From Eremophila alpestris peregrina (Eukaryota > Chordata > Aves > Passeriformes > Alaudidae), in contig WMCF01000018.1 of NCBI GenBank assembly GCA_009792885.1, forward strand, positions 462,890 through 526,889: a DNA stretch of 64,000 bases, in the 5' to 3' direction. The notes under the pieces are model-generated. The model did no database searches, was not told where the DNA came from, and worked only from the letters and a program-made list of their open reading frames with translations. A program made the translations under genes and the position numbers. Of the stretch, positions 1 to 10,599 are shown one piece after another; the first letter of the stretch is position 1, and each line of letters opens with the position of its first letter.

Positions 1-860
1 GTTTAGGGGCTTAGGATTTTTCTTTTAGCTACAGAAGTTTATAAAGAAAAGAAGTCTTCAGTAAAAAAAAAAATCAGCTTCAAATAACAAAAATTGACAT
101 TCATCAAATTAGCACAGAAGTCCATTAACTTAAAATTTGAAGCATGGATAAGGAAATTAGGTATTCCCAAGTGAAAGCTCATCTTTTGATGACAAGAGCT
201 GTAAAACATCTATATGTAAAGCTAGCCAGGGTGCAGTTTGAAAGAGGGGAAAAAACGGCATCATAGCCAAGGACACATTGTACCAATTATATTCACTTTA
301 CAATAATTCTGCTTGTTTTCTGTTTAACACATAAAGGAGGAGTCCTGCCCCAAACTCAGGGACAGTCCCGAGCGCGAGCACACCACGGCAGCCGTACGAA
401 GGATGGAGGCATTTTTACTTTCACACGCGTCAGAAACTGGTTAAAACAAAATTATTGATTACTAATGAAATATCTTAGATTTATATGCATCTTAAAGTAC
501 TTTCATCTATTAAAAAGAAAAAAATACCCAGAAAAAACCAAAACCAACCAAACAAGGCATTCTCGTTATAAGTACATTGCTATTAACCAGAAATTCAGGT
601 TCCTTAAAAAGAGTTCACTGCAAAATGCAGAAAATTTTGTTGATCTAAATACATGCGATGTATTTCAACTCCATCAGTTTATTTTTCTTTATTTCACAGT
701 AAATCATTCAGTACAAAAAAAAATCAAGCTCCTCATTATTTAAGAAACTTATATACAGCATAAAGTTATTCCCCCCAGATCCTAAATATATATTAATGAA
801 AAATAAATGACCTGATGAAATCCTTACCAGTAAAATGCTTAATATTTTGCTGGAATGGGA
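1..860. other. AT-rich sequence, no gene seen
   Basis: Ordinary AT-rich DNA with short A and T runs. One small CpG-bearing stretch near 360-430 stands out slightly (GAGCGCGAGCACACC). No exon or repeat could be assigned. Confidence 0.6.
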
Positions 861-1246
861 TGGGGATTTTTTTTTTTCCTAACGTGCAAATTAAGCTACA
901 TTTTTGCAGTGATGATGCTATTTTCTTTGGCTCACTTTATTTAAAATGCTTTGGAAGTTTTAGCCGGAGCCCAGCCATAGGCATTGCTGACTGCTGTATG
1001 GAATCGATTTGCTGCAACACAGAAATACCAGCTGTTACAGTATGTCCTGAGAGGGATTACCGAATATTCCTAAATTGAAGTTCAATCCATCTTTCCATAA
1101 AAATTAGGAGCCAGGGCCAGGAACGTAACAGCAGTATCAAGTGCACCTGAGGCATTTACAATACCCAGCAGGACTGTTACAACCAGCCTTAAAAAAGGGC
1201 TTATTTTTGAAATTTCATTATTCCAGTTGTACCTTGCTTCTATAGA

Positions 1247-1391
1247 TCGCACCGTATCGGGTTCTGCTGGCTCCCGCCGCGTGGAAACAGCGGCGCCCGC
1301 CCGGCCCCTCACGGCGGCTCGCGGCTCCCGCCTGCCCCCTGGCGGCCGCGGCCGGCCCCGGCTCCCCTCACGCTGCGGGCCGGAGCTCTGC
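1247..1391. promoter_or_regulatory. Short isolated CpG-rich patch
   Basis: Roughly 145 bp contain about 20 CpG dinucleotides at very high GC, bounded sharply by AT-rich DNA. It could be a small promoter, or the GC-rich 5' end of an mRNA copied back into the genome. A minus-strand frame runs out of it to a stop at 1,082 without an ATG, with a hydrophobic stretch LRLVVTVLLGIVNASGALDT. An 11-base T run at 867-877 lies downstream on that strand where a copied poly(A) tail would fall. No target-site duplication was found. Confidence 0.5.
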
Positions 1392-1502
1392 TTTTCATTA
1401 CTTCAATGAAAACGTAAAGCATGGATTAAAATGAAATGACAGAATGCATAGTTTTAATTGTTTCTGCCTGTGTTTATCTACATAATGAAAGACATCTCTA
1501 GT

Positions 1503-1931
1503 TCAAGGCGTTCTGGTTGAACTGCAGGTATTGGGGAAAAAGTAAGCCTCGCCAGTAAAAAGCACGGAAATGCTCCCCTGTCTTCCAACAGCTCCCACAC
1601 ACTGCACGGTCATCAAGCCAGACACTGTCCTGGTCACCTTCACCACCATTACAGTGACATAACTCACCAGGGTGACACACGCCCCGATTACAACAAGGCC
1701 AGGAGTTGGGGCAGAAGCCTCCCAGAAGCACCTTCCAAAACTGCAAAATTTTAGAATTACAGCTCTCAGAGGGAACAGTTTTTCTGCATATCCCGCAGAG
1801 AGGCCCCTTAGCAAAGGGTGAGGGGATAAATCTTGTTCCTGATCACTCATGGTGTCACTACAAGACTGGTAAGAATGGGGAGAAGTTGGGCAGATAAAGC
1901 AAGCAGGTGGGAGACAGCTGGAGAGGGCCAA
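1503..1931 (-). other. Hydrophobic open frame, unidentified
   Basis: A 142-codon minus-strand frame includes a membrane-like run (GLVVIGACVTLVSYVTVMVV). An overlapping second frame is also open. It lies upstream, in minus-strand terms, of the CpG-rich patch at 1,247-1,391. There is no recognisable domain, and the internal ATG (MSDQEQDL...) has no supporting context. A chance frame or an old gene fragment are both possible. Confidence 0.15.
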
Positions 1932-2667
1932 GATGAACGGCCTTCCATGTAATTTCAGCTTCAGTAGCTTCTTTCTAGCAGCCCCTATAGCTTTTGAATT
2001 GAAGTCACTCCATCAGTCATGCATACACTTTATTTCAGTCAAGTTCATTTTTCAAGAAAAGACAAGGTAAAAAAGCTGATTCAAATTTGTACTTGTGGCA
2101 AGCACCATGAAGTTGGAGACAGAACATGTGAAATCTTGGTTCTACCTCAGACTTCCCACACAAACCTCAATAAACTCCATAATATTTATTTCTGAAAGGG
2201 TATTTTACAAGTTACTCAATATTTTGGCATTTCAATGAATATAAATTGATTTTCTTCACATTTGAAAAGCAAACTGAAAACTTTTGATTAATTTATGACT
2301 GATAAAAACATAAAAAAGTATGAACACAGCAATGCTACAAATCAGGAGGTGGGCAGGCTGGGGATGGGACATAAACCCAGATTGTTTGATATAAGAAACT
2401 TTCAACCTATTTTTCTAAAGGATGCTACAATTATGTCGACTATAACCTTGATTTCCAGGACTAAACCAGAATGTCTGCAAATGGTATTCAAACTACCAGA
2501 TAGAGATTTCATGCAGAGACAGGAAATTTGACAGCCAGTCAGTCTTGTATTCATTATGGGGCCTCAAGTAATTGAGTGACTACAGACATGTATACAAGAC
2601 TCCAAAACCCAGAGAGCACAGGAAATTGCCAAGGGAGGTTTTCTAGACTGGGAGAAGTAAATCTGTT

Positions 2668-2796
2668 TCAGTAGACAAAATCTGAATTGAAAATGGTGGT
2701 CGACTCTTTTGGAAGCTGTAATGTAATGGGATCTAGTGAATTCTCAAACTCTTCTGAAGAAGGTTTCACCTCCTTAATCACACGGTCTCCGACAGG
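2668..2796 (-). CDS. Possible last coding exon, minus strand
   Basis: The minus strand carries 42 codons ending at a TGA at 2,668-2,670. They read PVGDRVIKEVKPSSEEFENS, then LDPITLQLPKESTTIFNSDF, then VY. An in-frame TAG lies immediately upstream (2,797-2,799), so the segment can be coding only if spliced in there; TTCCAGTAG could serve as a weak acceptor. A second minus-strand frame over about 2,775-2,890 is also open and mildly protein-like (KYVLPVGAAEQLWKPV...), which raises the possibility of a frameshifted pseudogene. The region is more GC-rich than its surroundings. It lies at the expected 3' side of the inferred minus-strand gene, but no junction links them. Confidence 0.25.
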   Translation of the reverse strand, partial: PVGDRVIKEVKPSSEEFENSLDPITLQLPKESTTIFNSDFVY

Positions 2797-3457
2797 CTAC
2801 TGGAACCCGCCTGTGGCTCCTGACAGGCTTCCAAAGCTGCTCAGCCGCCCCTACAGGCAGTACGTACTTGCTGGCAACAGGAACCTTCAAAAAACCTTCA
2901 ACTTGAATTACTGCACAGAGAACATGGGCACAAACATCATGGGTCTTCAAAGATGCTGCAGAAACAAGAAGCTACCTCTGACTCATTCAGCTGCGTGCCT
3001 AATGAAAACTAAAACAATCTCAAAAATCTCTCTGTATAAAGACCACTTAAAAACCTCAGAAATATCTAACTTCCAACTGTTATTAACTAATACAATGACT
3101 CAGAAAACATGGACTGTTTTCATTAACTTTCTCATGGTCTTGTTATCATATCTGTCTTCAGCCGTAAGAAGAATTGAAGGCTTCTGCGTATTTTTCTGTA
3201 TAATGTTCTATCAGTGTTTTCCATTTTATTTAGGCTACACCATAGATACGTTAGAAAGAGCCTCACTTTGTGAAAAGACTTTGAGAACAGTAGATAATAA
3301 TTTAGGCACTCTTAAGCATCCACTGAAAATGTGTAACTGCTTGACATTTAATTTATACATTTGTGGTTACATCTTTAACAAACGGCAGTTTGGAAAAAAT
3401 ATTTCTGAAATCATTTTATCTTGTACTGTGACTTCTACTTCCATGGCTCAAATTTGA
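2693..3457 (+). CDS. Long unexplained plus-strand reading frame (254 codons)
   Basis: An ATG at 2,693 in good context (A at -3, G at +4) opens 254 codons in AT-rich DNA, where a run this long is unusual. The N-terminal part is polar and basic. Around residues 140-190 are two hydrophobic stretches (TVFINFLMVLLSYLSS and FCVFFCIMFYQCFPFYLGY) that could be membrane segments. The C-terminus is nondescript. No domain was recognised and codon use does not look selected. The first 100 bp lie opposite the possible minus-strand last exon at 2,668-2,796, so the frame may partly shadow it. I think chance or an old insertion is more likely than a real protein. Confidence 0.15.
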   Translation: MVVDSFGSCNVMGSSEFSNSSEEGFTSLITRSPTGYWNPPVAPDRLPKLLSRPYRQYVLAGNRNLQKTFNLNYCTENMGTNIMGLQRCCRNKKLPLTHSAACLMKTKTISKISLYKDHLKTSEISNFQLLLTNTMTQKTWTVFINFLMVLLSYLSSAVRRIEGFCVFFCIMFYQCFPFYLGYTIDTLERASLCEKTLRTVDNNLGTLKHPLKMCNCLTFNLYICGYIFNKRQFGKNISEIILSCTVTSTSMAQI

Positions 3458-6400
3458 CTGTGAAGCCAGTGCATCAGGAGAGAGATCTCTCTGGTTTCTA
3501 CTTGCGGGAAAATTTTTACAGATGAAAAAAAAAATTATCTTAATGATAAGATCCTTGACTACAAAAAAAAAAGAGAGATTATTTAAGGAATCACATACTG
3601 AAAAATATTAGGACAATAGAAATTACTGTGGTGGTTATTTCCAGCAGTTTGATCAGCACCAAAATGAAATAAGGCTGATGTCCAGTGAGTGGCCCTCCTA
3701 ACTGGTGTCTAGGCTACATGTTAGGATCTTTATCATTTTATTCTCTTGCTCTTCAAGGATGAGCTCCCACTAGACACTTCCCTCGCTGGATCATTAACAG
3801 AAAACACACAACTTCTATCACTGCCCAACCACACATTTCCAAAACCATGCCAGATGCTCATATATGGAGGAGATACTCTCTCATGTTTGACTGCGTTAGT
3901 TCAAAGCACTCAGAAGACAGGCAAAAGGAAAAGAGCACAGCATATGATTTTCCTCCTTCACAACTTCAGCAATAAACAGGTTTCTCCTCCTGACAAGAGG
4001 AATCCTGCATCAGTGGAAAAATCTCACTTACCTAAACAACTCAAATAGCAACACTGAAACTGGTATCACTATTTTCCTTTTTCAGACTGTTTTCCCCATA
4101 ATATTCCTTCACCCAGAGCAGGACCATTTATCTAGATACCACCATTATCTCAACCCTCTCTAAATACAACTGTGAAATACACTCTTTCAATGAGTTAATA
4201 CAACATAGAAAAAACAGAAATAAAATATAGAATATACTAAGATATTTAAAAGTTGGTAATATTATTTTATATATTATGATGTATTAAAATTTAGGTTTTA
4301 GACAGTTCCTTGCAGCCTGAAAACACTGCCATGCTAAATGTGAAATATGTTCAATAAGCAGCAATATTAAAACAGAAGCAAAGCTTTTTGCAACCTTCAC
4401 CTTCCCTGTCTTTAACATAAAAACCCCTATGTGAGCTCTGTCCAGACTTAGATTTTAATGTTAGTGTTTGAATTGAACACATTCCTTTAAATGCATGAAA
4501 ACATTCCTTTAAATAAACACACTAAAGCTACCAGTTTAATTTTAAACAGCATCACTGTTGGAGATGTCCAATACCCTTAGACAGATCCAATTTTCTGCAA
4601 ATAAAATGTACCAACTGACAGAATAATATTAGTTTAATATACTAGCTTAATAAAGCTATTCATTAAAATGTGACCTAAACTATGTCTCAGATCAAAGGTT
4701 GTTCTCTCAGTTTGAGTTACTGGTTTGGGCAAACTTTTAACACTTTTCCCCTAGCTGCAAACCATTCCTTTCCTTGGAAAATAGCTGTCAGCAGGTACCA
4801 CAGCCTCTCCATTAATTACCTGCACAAATAGTTTTGTTCTGGCATGGTTTCCTGACAGTCTGTTTGAAAAATGTAAGTAACTACAGTAAATTACAAACCT
4901 TACTGACCCTCAAAATACTAAAAAAATGGCAATTTTTCTATAAATGAGAGTTCAGCAAAACCTACTGCAATGAGTCATGCTATAACCTCAACATTTCCTA
5001 ACAAACAATTAAAAATGTTTTGCACCAAGGGGCTCGGCAATTCCAATTTTAGAAGTATACTTCATATTTTAATGGTATTATAATGCACTTTGATCCCACA
5101 TTTACAAAAGTGGATGGGAAATATATGATAGAAGTAAAACCAGGATTAACAGAGCCTAAATAAATTAGTAAATATCTAATTGACTTCAATATTTTAGCCA
5201 CATATTAGCATCTCCAGCATCATTTATGTCATAGTCCAAAAAACATGTGCATCAGTTCTCAGGTCTGTTAAACAGCCATATCCAAAAATTACCTCCACAA
5301 TTACATAAATATTCAAAATAGCATTTCAAACTCAGATATATCTCCCCCAATATCAGAATGTTATTGTTCAAAATATTGAACACCTCTGGAGCCAAATAAG
5401 GCGCAAATATTTTGCAATGCTTCCAAATTTTATTGCAGAACTTTTGATCACTCCTTCTCTTTCAGATTACCTGATTTTATGAACACTTCTCCTTTGTTCA
5501 GCATATTTTCCATAATCCTCTTCTGTCAAAATGTGATGGTTTTTTTATAGAGGATGGGTAAAGAAAAGAGATTATTAAATAAGCACGGGGTTTATTTTCT
5601 GAGAGGAAAATCAGAATAAACCCCACTTTCTTAACATGTGTTTTTATCCAAAAAAAACCCCACTACAATAATTTTCATTTTAATCGGTTTCAGACTGCTT
5701 TTTTCAAAGTGAAGTTTTAAAATTCAGTGAGCAATCTGGACAGTACACGTTTAGCTCAATTTTGAAAAAAACATTTTTACTTGTTAAGTGGTAATTTATT
5801 AGTTGCATCTTGAGCATAAGTAACAAAAAATATTCCTTAAGGGTACATGTGCATAGTAAAAAACAGAGTAGTGCACATGGACAGACAGCTAATCAGAGGA
5901 AGTCTGTGTTTGACTTTCAGCAGCTTACAAGCTTTGAAAGCCAAACTTTTCTGTGATTTAAGTCTGTAGAAGAAAAGAAAGGTGAAAGTGAATAACTAAT
6001 CAACGACACATTCCAGTGCCTTTGCACTGCTGGTACATCAAGCATACCAGACACTTCTTGCAGTCTTCTGTCTTCTCTGAAAGTTCCCCATGGCCATCCT
6101 TCATTCTTGAATTCTCCAATTCCACCTAGCTTCCAGATGCCATTGAAAAGCTCTCTTCTTGCTGCAAACCCTCCCCTCTTCCTTCTTGGCAAACTCTGGT
6201 AGCACCATTGCATCAAACCCCCTGTATGACTTGTCACCCAGCACATATTTCCTTCCTTTTTTATTTTCATTATCTTCCTTTTCTCCATTTCTCTCTTTCC
6301 AGGAGAGAAGCCTCCCCCTCTCAGGCCCTGCTGTCCAAATTCCACCTTGCAGTTACTTGCTTCACATTATATCCATTTAACCTTTTCCCTTTTGACACTG

Positions 6401-7744
6401 CTATATACTTAATATTCTTGTCAAGACTCCAAGAACCTCCAGTAATCAACTTGGCCTTTACCCCCTGTATTTATAAATATTCCCATCTCCTGACATTTTA
6501 CTTCCCTTACAGTTTTCACTTTCTCCTATCTCCATTTCCACTCTCACCCCACTGACCCTTTCCACCATTGTTCACATGTGAAAACGTGAATGACTCTCAC
6601 ACCACTGCTTTGAAAACCTAGAATCAGTTTCCAACTCTATTTTTAAGCAGCAAATCCTTGCTTTACTACTCTCCAAATATCTCCTTTAAGGCTCTTCCCT
6701 TTCTTCTAGAAGATGGATTAGCTGAGTTCAAACAGGCAAGAAGCCTTCAGTGTGTGGCACGTGTTAGCAGTTGCAGACAGGAGCAACCACATAGATCTCT
6801 CTGCCTGCAGCTCTGTACCAGCCCCAGGATGGAACCACCCTCAGAGCAGAACTTTCCTGTGTCTTCAGTTACTTACAGGCAACTGCAATGCTCTAAAAAT
6901 TCTGGAACCAATAGCATATATAGATTCCAAAATTATACATTAAAATTCAAAGGAGATGTAGTTAAGATATCTTTAAGTTTGATTTACTCTATGAATCAAG
7001 TCACTCTGCACACTTATGTGTAAATTTAATTAGCAAAAGAGATATCACATGGAATTAATTCAAAGTTCTGTCTTGCCCTGTATAGCCCCACGTAATAGTC
7101 CCACAGTAATCAGAGTGCCTCTGAGGTTCAAATAATATTTCCAAGATAAAAAACCACTAAATTCAAATCTGAGATACTGCTGGATGAAGAGTCAGGTTTA
7201 AAGCAAGGGGTAAACTGTATGTCAAGTTCACACTGCAGTGAAGACAAGCTCTCAGATTTCGCTTCATTTGGCCAAAAAAACCATATTCAATCTTTGTGAA
7301 GAAAATAATTTAAAATTATAAAAGGTCAATAAACACAAATGCTAACAAGAACTAAACTTGGCAGTGGTACCTACATGAAGACTTTTTTTCTGGTTTTTCT
7401 TGTTTAACTCACAGCTTAATACATTGCTTTAAGTCTTAATTCATACCAGGAAAACACAGGATACGCAAAGAGTCCAAGTTAATGTTGCTGTTGGAAACTT
7501 AATGTTTGCATTTCCTGGATTTTGGAATTTTAACTAGGTGAACAATACTGCATTGATTCTATTTTGGCATTTGCTAGAAATACCAAAGGGGTTTTTTTAA
7601 TTATTTTTTTTTCTTACCTGAAACTGTATAAATCAGAGTTAAGCAATTTGATAGTGAACCTTTGGCATTTTTTGTTGTTCATTGGCCCTCTCCAACTTAC
7701 ATATCTTGAAGTTTACTGGGAAATGACAAAGGTGCTAAATGAAG
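3458..7744. other. Presumed intronic AT-rich DNA
   Basis: No exon with paired splice sites was found apart from the pyrimidine-rich stretch noted separately. Sequence is unique-looking and AT-rich. Confidence 0.5.
6159..6555. other. Pyrimidine-rich stretch with plus-strand acceptor-like site
   Basis: About 400 bp of C/T-rich sequence on the plus strand. At about 6,275-6,303 a long tract ends TCTCTCTTTCCAG before GAGAGAAG, a strong acceptor-like site on the plus strand. The open frames here (115 and 142 codons on opposite strands) follow from the composition and show no protein family. Confidence 0.4.
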
Positions 7745-7778
7745 CAGAAAGCATACCAATGCCAGAAAGCATACCAAT
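7745..7778. repeat. 16 bp direct repeat, two copies
   Basis: CAGAAAGCATACCAAT occurs twice without mismatch, at 7,745-7,760 and 7,763-7,778, an 18 bp period. It is followed directly by a perfect hairpin. Confidence 0.9.
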
Positions 7779-7802
7779 TTAGCTACCAAGTGTAGCTAAA
7801 TT
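7776..7802. repeat. Perfect 11 bp inverted repeat (hairpin)
   Basis: AATTTAGCTAC, a five-base loop (CAAGT), then GTAGCTAAATT. The stem is perfect and AT-rich. It has no U-tract or G+C-rich stem of a functional RNA and may be a trace of a small insertion or a replication-slippage product. Confidence 0.85.
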
Positions 7803-8860
7803 AAAGTGCATTAACATATTTTAAAAATGTAATGCTTTGCAAAATAAAATATTGTGAATACAGAAGTTTTGATGATGCAATGCAGAACTATTATACAGTA
7901 AAATGTTTGCTTGAGCTGTCATTGAAAATTCCCTAACAGCAGTGAAGAAGTTAATACAGGATGGTGCAGTGCTCCCATGCATGTCATATACTCCCTCATA
8001 CACTACAGTGCAGGGTGTAACTAGGGGTCACTATTCCCTCTGAATTGAAAAGCTAAAAATACCTAGAGGTCCAAAAAACCAGAGAAATGGCAGGTAACTG
8101 AGTTTAGCCTAAGTGAAAAGTGAAGCTACTTCAGGTACAAAAAGTGTAGTCACTTCAAAGTAAGTGATCTCTTTCAGTGCGTACTGATGTGCGTTCCTTG
8201 CATTAGTATCCTTAAGATGGTAAGATACGGAACTGAACAGGGCCTGGGGCTCATCTGGCACTCTTGGCTCCTATCTTGATAGATGATTTAAGGGTACAAC
8301 ACTGACAGAGATGAGTTAAATACATGTTTTAATCAACCTGTGTTCTCAGAATTCAGAAATTATTTGGGTTTTTTGCTTGGTTTGGTGGTTTTTTAAATAG
8401 CTAAGGTAAGAGATGTGTCTCCAGTGATACATAAGGTCCCCACCCTTAAGAATGGTTTTGCATAAAAGACCCTACCAAATTTAAATATCTACAAAACCAT
8501 CTAATTTCTCTGAGGATTTGCAACATTGAAGAGGCTATGAAAGGAGAATGACTGAATAAACCAACAGCAAGGAAGCCTCCTCTCCTACTGCTCTCTAAAT
8601 AGATGGGAGGGGAGGATAGGGGAGGAAATAAATCCCAATATATACATCAACTGTAAAGCTTTTAAATTTTTTTTAAACTTCTTTCTAAACTTATGATGAT
8701 TTACAGGGCTTTGTACAAAGTGACCATCAAGGACTCACATCACTCTTAACAGCTGTGAAAAGCACAAGTGGTGCTTAAAGAAGGGACACATTGGATTTGT
8801 AACTTAAGAGTACAATAAATGCGGCTGTCATGACCATTCCAGCATTATCACAGACAATAG
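7803..8860. other. Presumed intronic AT-rich DNA
   Basis: No exon, repeat or RNA gene could be supported. Confidence 0.5.
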
Positions 8861-8986
8861 GGACAATCTGCTGCCTATGGGGATACAGAGCCAGGTGACA
8901 GAAACACAGACACTGCACTCGGAGCGGAATCCAAATGGGCACCAAAACCAATTTTTATCAGAACTTTCAAGATACAAGAAAAACAG
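8861..8986 (+). other. Exon-like plus-strand segment with strong donor
   Basis: The plus strand has AAACAG followed by GTAAGTATTC at 8,986/8,987, a near-consensus 5' splice site. The 126 bp before it form 42 open codons in phase 0 (GQSAAYGDTEPGDRNTDTAL, then GAESKWAPKPIFIRTFKIQE, then KQ), starting directly after an in-frame TAG that could be a weak acceptor. It would run opposite to the inferred minus-strand gene. The peptide is not recognised. It could be an exon of a non-coding transcript or a chance site. Confidence 0.2.
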
Positions 8987-10424
8987 GTAAGTATTCAAAA
9001 TAAGGTATTTTTTTAATGTGATAAATTGAAAACGTTCCCAGAAACTTGCAATTTACAGCACTCTAAGCCAGGAGAGGGAGCTCCTGCACTTTTCAAATAA
9101 GTCAACGGGTTTCATCTTGCATTTGGAAATAACAAAGCAGTTCTCATCTAATGCCATGCACAGTTCTGCATTTGATTGCTTAACAAGAAGAATCTAATAT
9201 GAAACTTTAGGATATATAATACTGTAACTATATGTGACTGGTACTGTTTAAAAAATTGTTAAAATTCATTTTATTTCCCCTCCTTATAAAAGTGATCATT
9301 TTCACATTACATAAACAAAATTACTGAAATAACTGCCTGCAAACTGTTTAAGAAGCAAAATTACATGATCTATGAACAATAACACAATGGGTACAAAACC
9401 CCACTGAATTTCCTAACAGCAAAGGGTGTTCTTCCTATTTCTAAGTTGAACAAGCCAGAATTAAAAGAAAATTAGGTAATTTTGGTAATTTTAAGGAAGT
9501 TAGGAAACTGGAGAAATGCAAACTAAAACAAATATTTGCAATTTATTACTGCAGAATGTTGCCACAGTTGTATTTGGTTAATACATCTTTTTATGAAGGT
9601 GGTGTTTTTTAAAACATTTCAATCTAGAATAGCTATTAATAAAGTGCTTATTTTTCTCCTTTTCTAATCAGGATAAACGAAAAAATATTTCAAAGATTTT
9701 GTGGTCTGTTTCCATACTACAAAGGCAGTATTTACTCAAAGTAAAAGCAGACAACTAAAAATCACAGGGGACAAAACACAAGTTTTCATAGTGTGCTCCA
9801 TCAGAACACATTCATTATATCATCACTGTGATACCAGTAACATTTTCTAGGTTGAGGGAATATTCATGGAATAAAATTGATTAGGTATTTAAAAGTTATC
9901 AGTATGGCAAATTTCTAAATTACTTCCCTCCACCTACACATACATAGAGAAATGCCTGGTTTACAACTGAACTAACACACCTTAATCCTGGAGGTGACTT
10001 GTGTTTCTTGTGCAGTTAAAATGTCCAAGACTGGGCCACCCCTTATTTTTACTGCTAACTCTTGTAAAGAATGTCCAAGAAATTTTTACCCATTGAAAGA
10101 AGTCAATCTGTGAAAACTCCTCATTAGAATGCACACTGAAGAGGAAAAATGTCAAAAACATAAGACATAATTTGATGTATATGGGAAATCACATATTTGC
10201 CTCTCCCAGTGTTTTAAGTTCCAGGTAAGCACTTGTTTCCCAATTCACATACCTTTCATCTATTTTCATCAAAATTCTCATCCTTCCAGGTTCCCTGACT
10301 GATGCTTTGATACATATCAGCTTTGATATATGGTTTCATTTTCTATATGGTAAAAGTGACAACATTCTGTGTTTCTTCTCAAAGGAAATGAAGCTTCCGC
10401 TTCATGATTTCTTCTGCTCCTTAC

Positions 10425-10567
10425 TGATGACTGTAATAGCATTTCCCACACAGTTCTCAGCTTCATCAGAAATATAAAACCTAACATCATCATATTCCAG
10501 CAACCAATTAGCCATCTGGTCTATGTAACTTCTCATTTGACAACTGTAATATCCTCGAACTAATGCT
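10425..10567 (-). CDS. Candidate coding exon or decayed coding copy
   Basis: The minus strand is open here and protein-like. After a TTCTGTTTTCAAGCACAG acceptor come 47 codons, ALVRGYYSCQMRSYIDQMAN, then WLLEYDDVRFYISDEAENCV, then GNAITVI. A GTAAGG site at 10,419-10,424 could be the donor, making a 143 bp exon (phase 2 in, phase 1 out). If the donor is not used, the frame stops at 10,402. Just beyond, in other frames and interrupted by stops, a second protein-like run appears near 10,255-10,345 (MKPYIKADMYQSISQGTWKD...). That pattern would suit a frameshifted processed pseudogene. The two readings, live exon or dead copy, cannot be separated by eye. No family was recognised. Confidence 0.35.
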
Positions 10568-10599
10568 CTGTGCTTGAAAACAGAATTGAGTGACAGCAA

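Noticed and set aside
1330..1345. CTCF-like CCCCCTGGCGGC motif in the small CpG patch
   Set aside because: A partial match in GC-rich sequence is expected by chance; no binding data.
7564..7782. Strong minus-strand donor (CAG/GTAAGA) near 7,618 with possible upstream exon
   Set aside because: The frame following the only good acceptor stops before the donor, so a coding internal exon is not supported.
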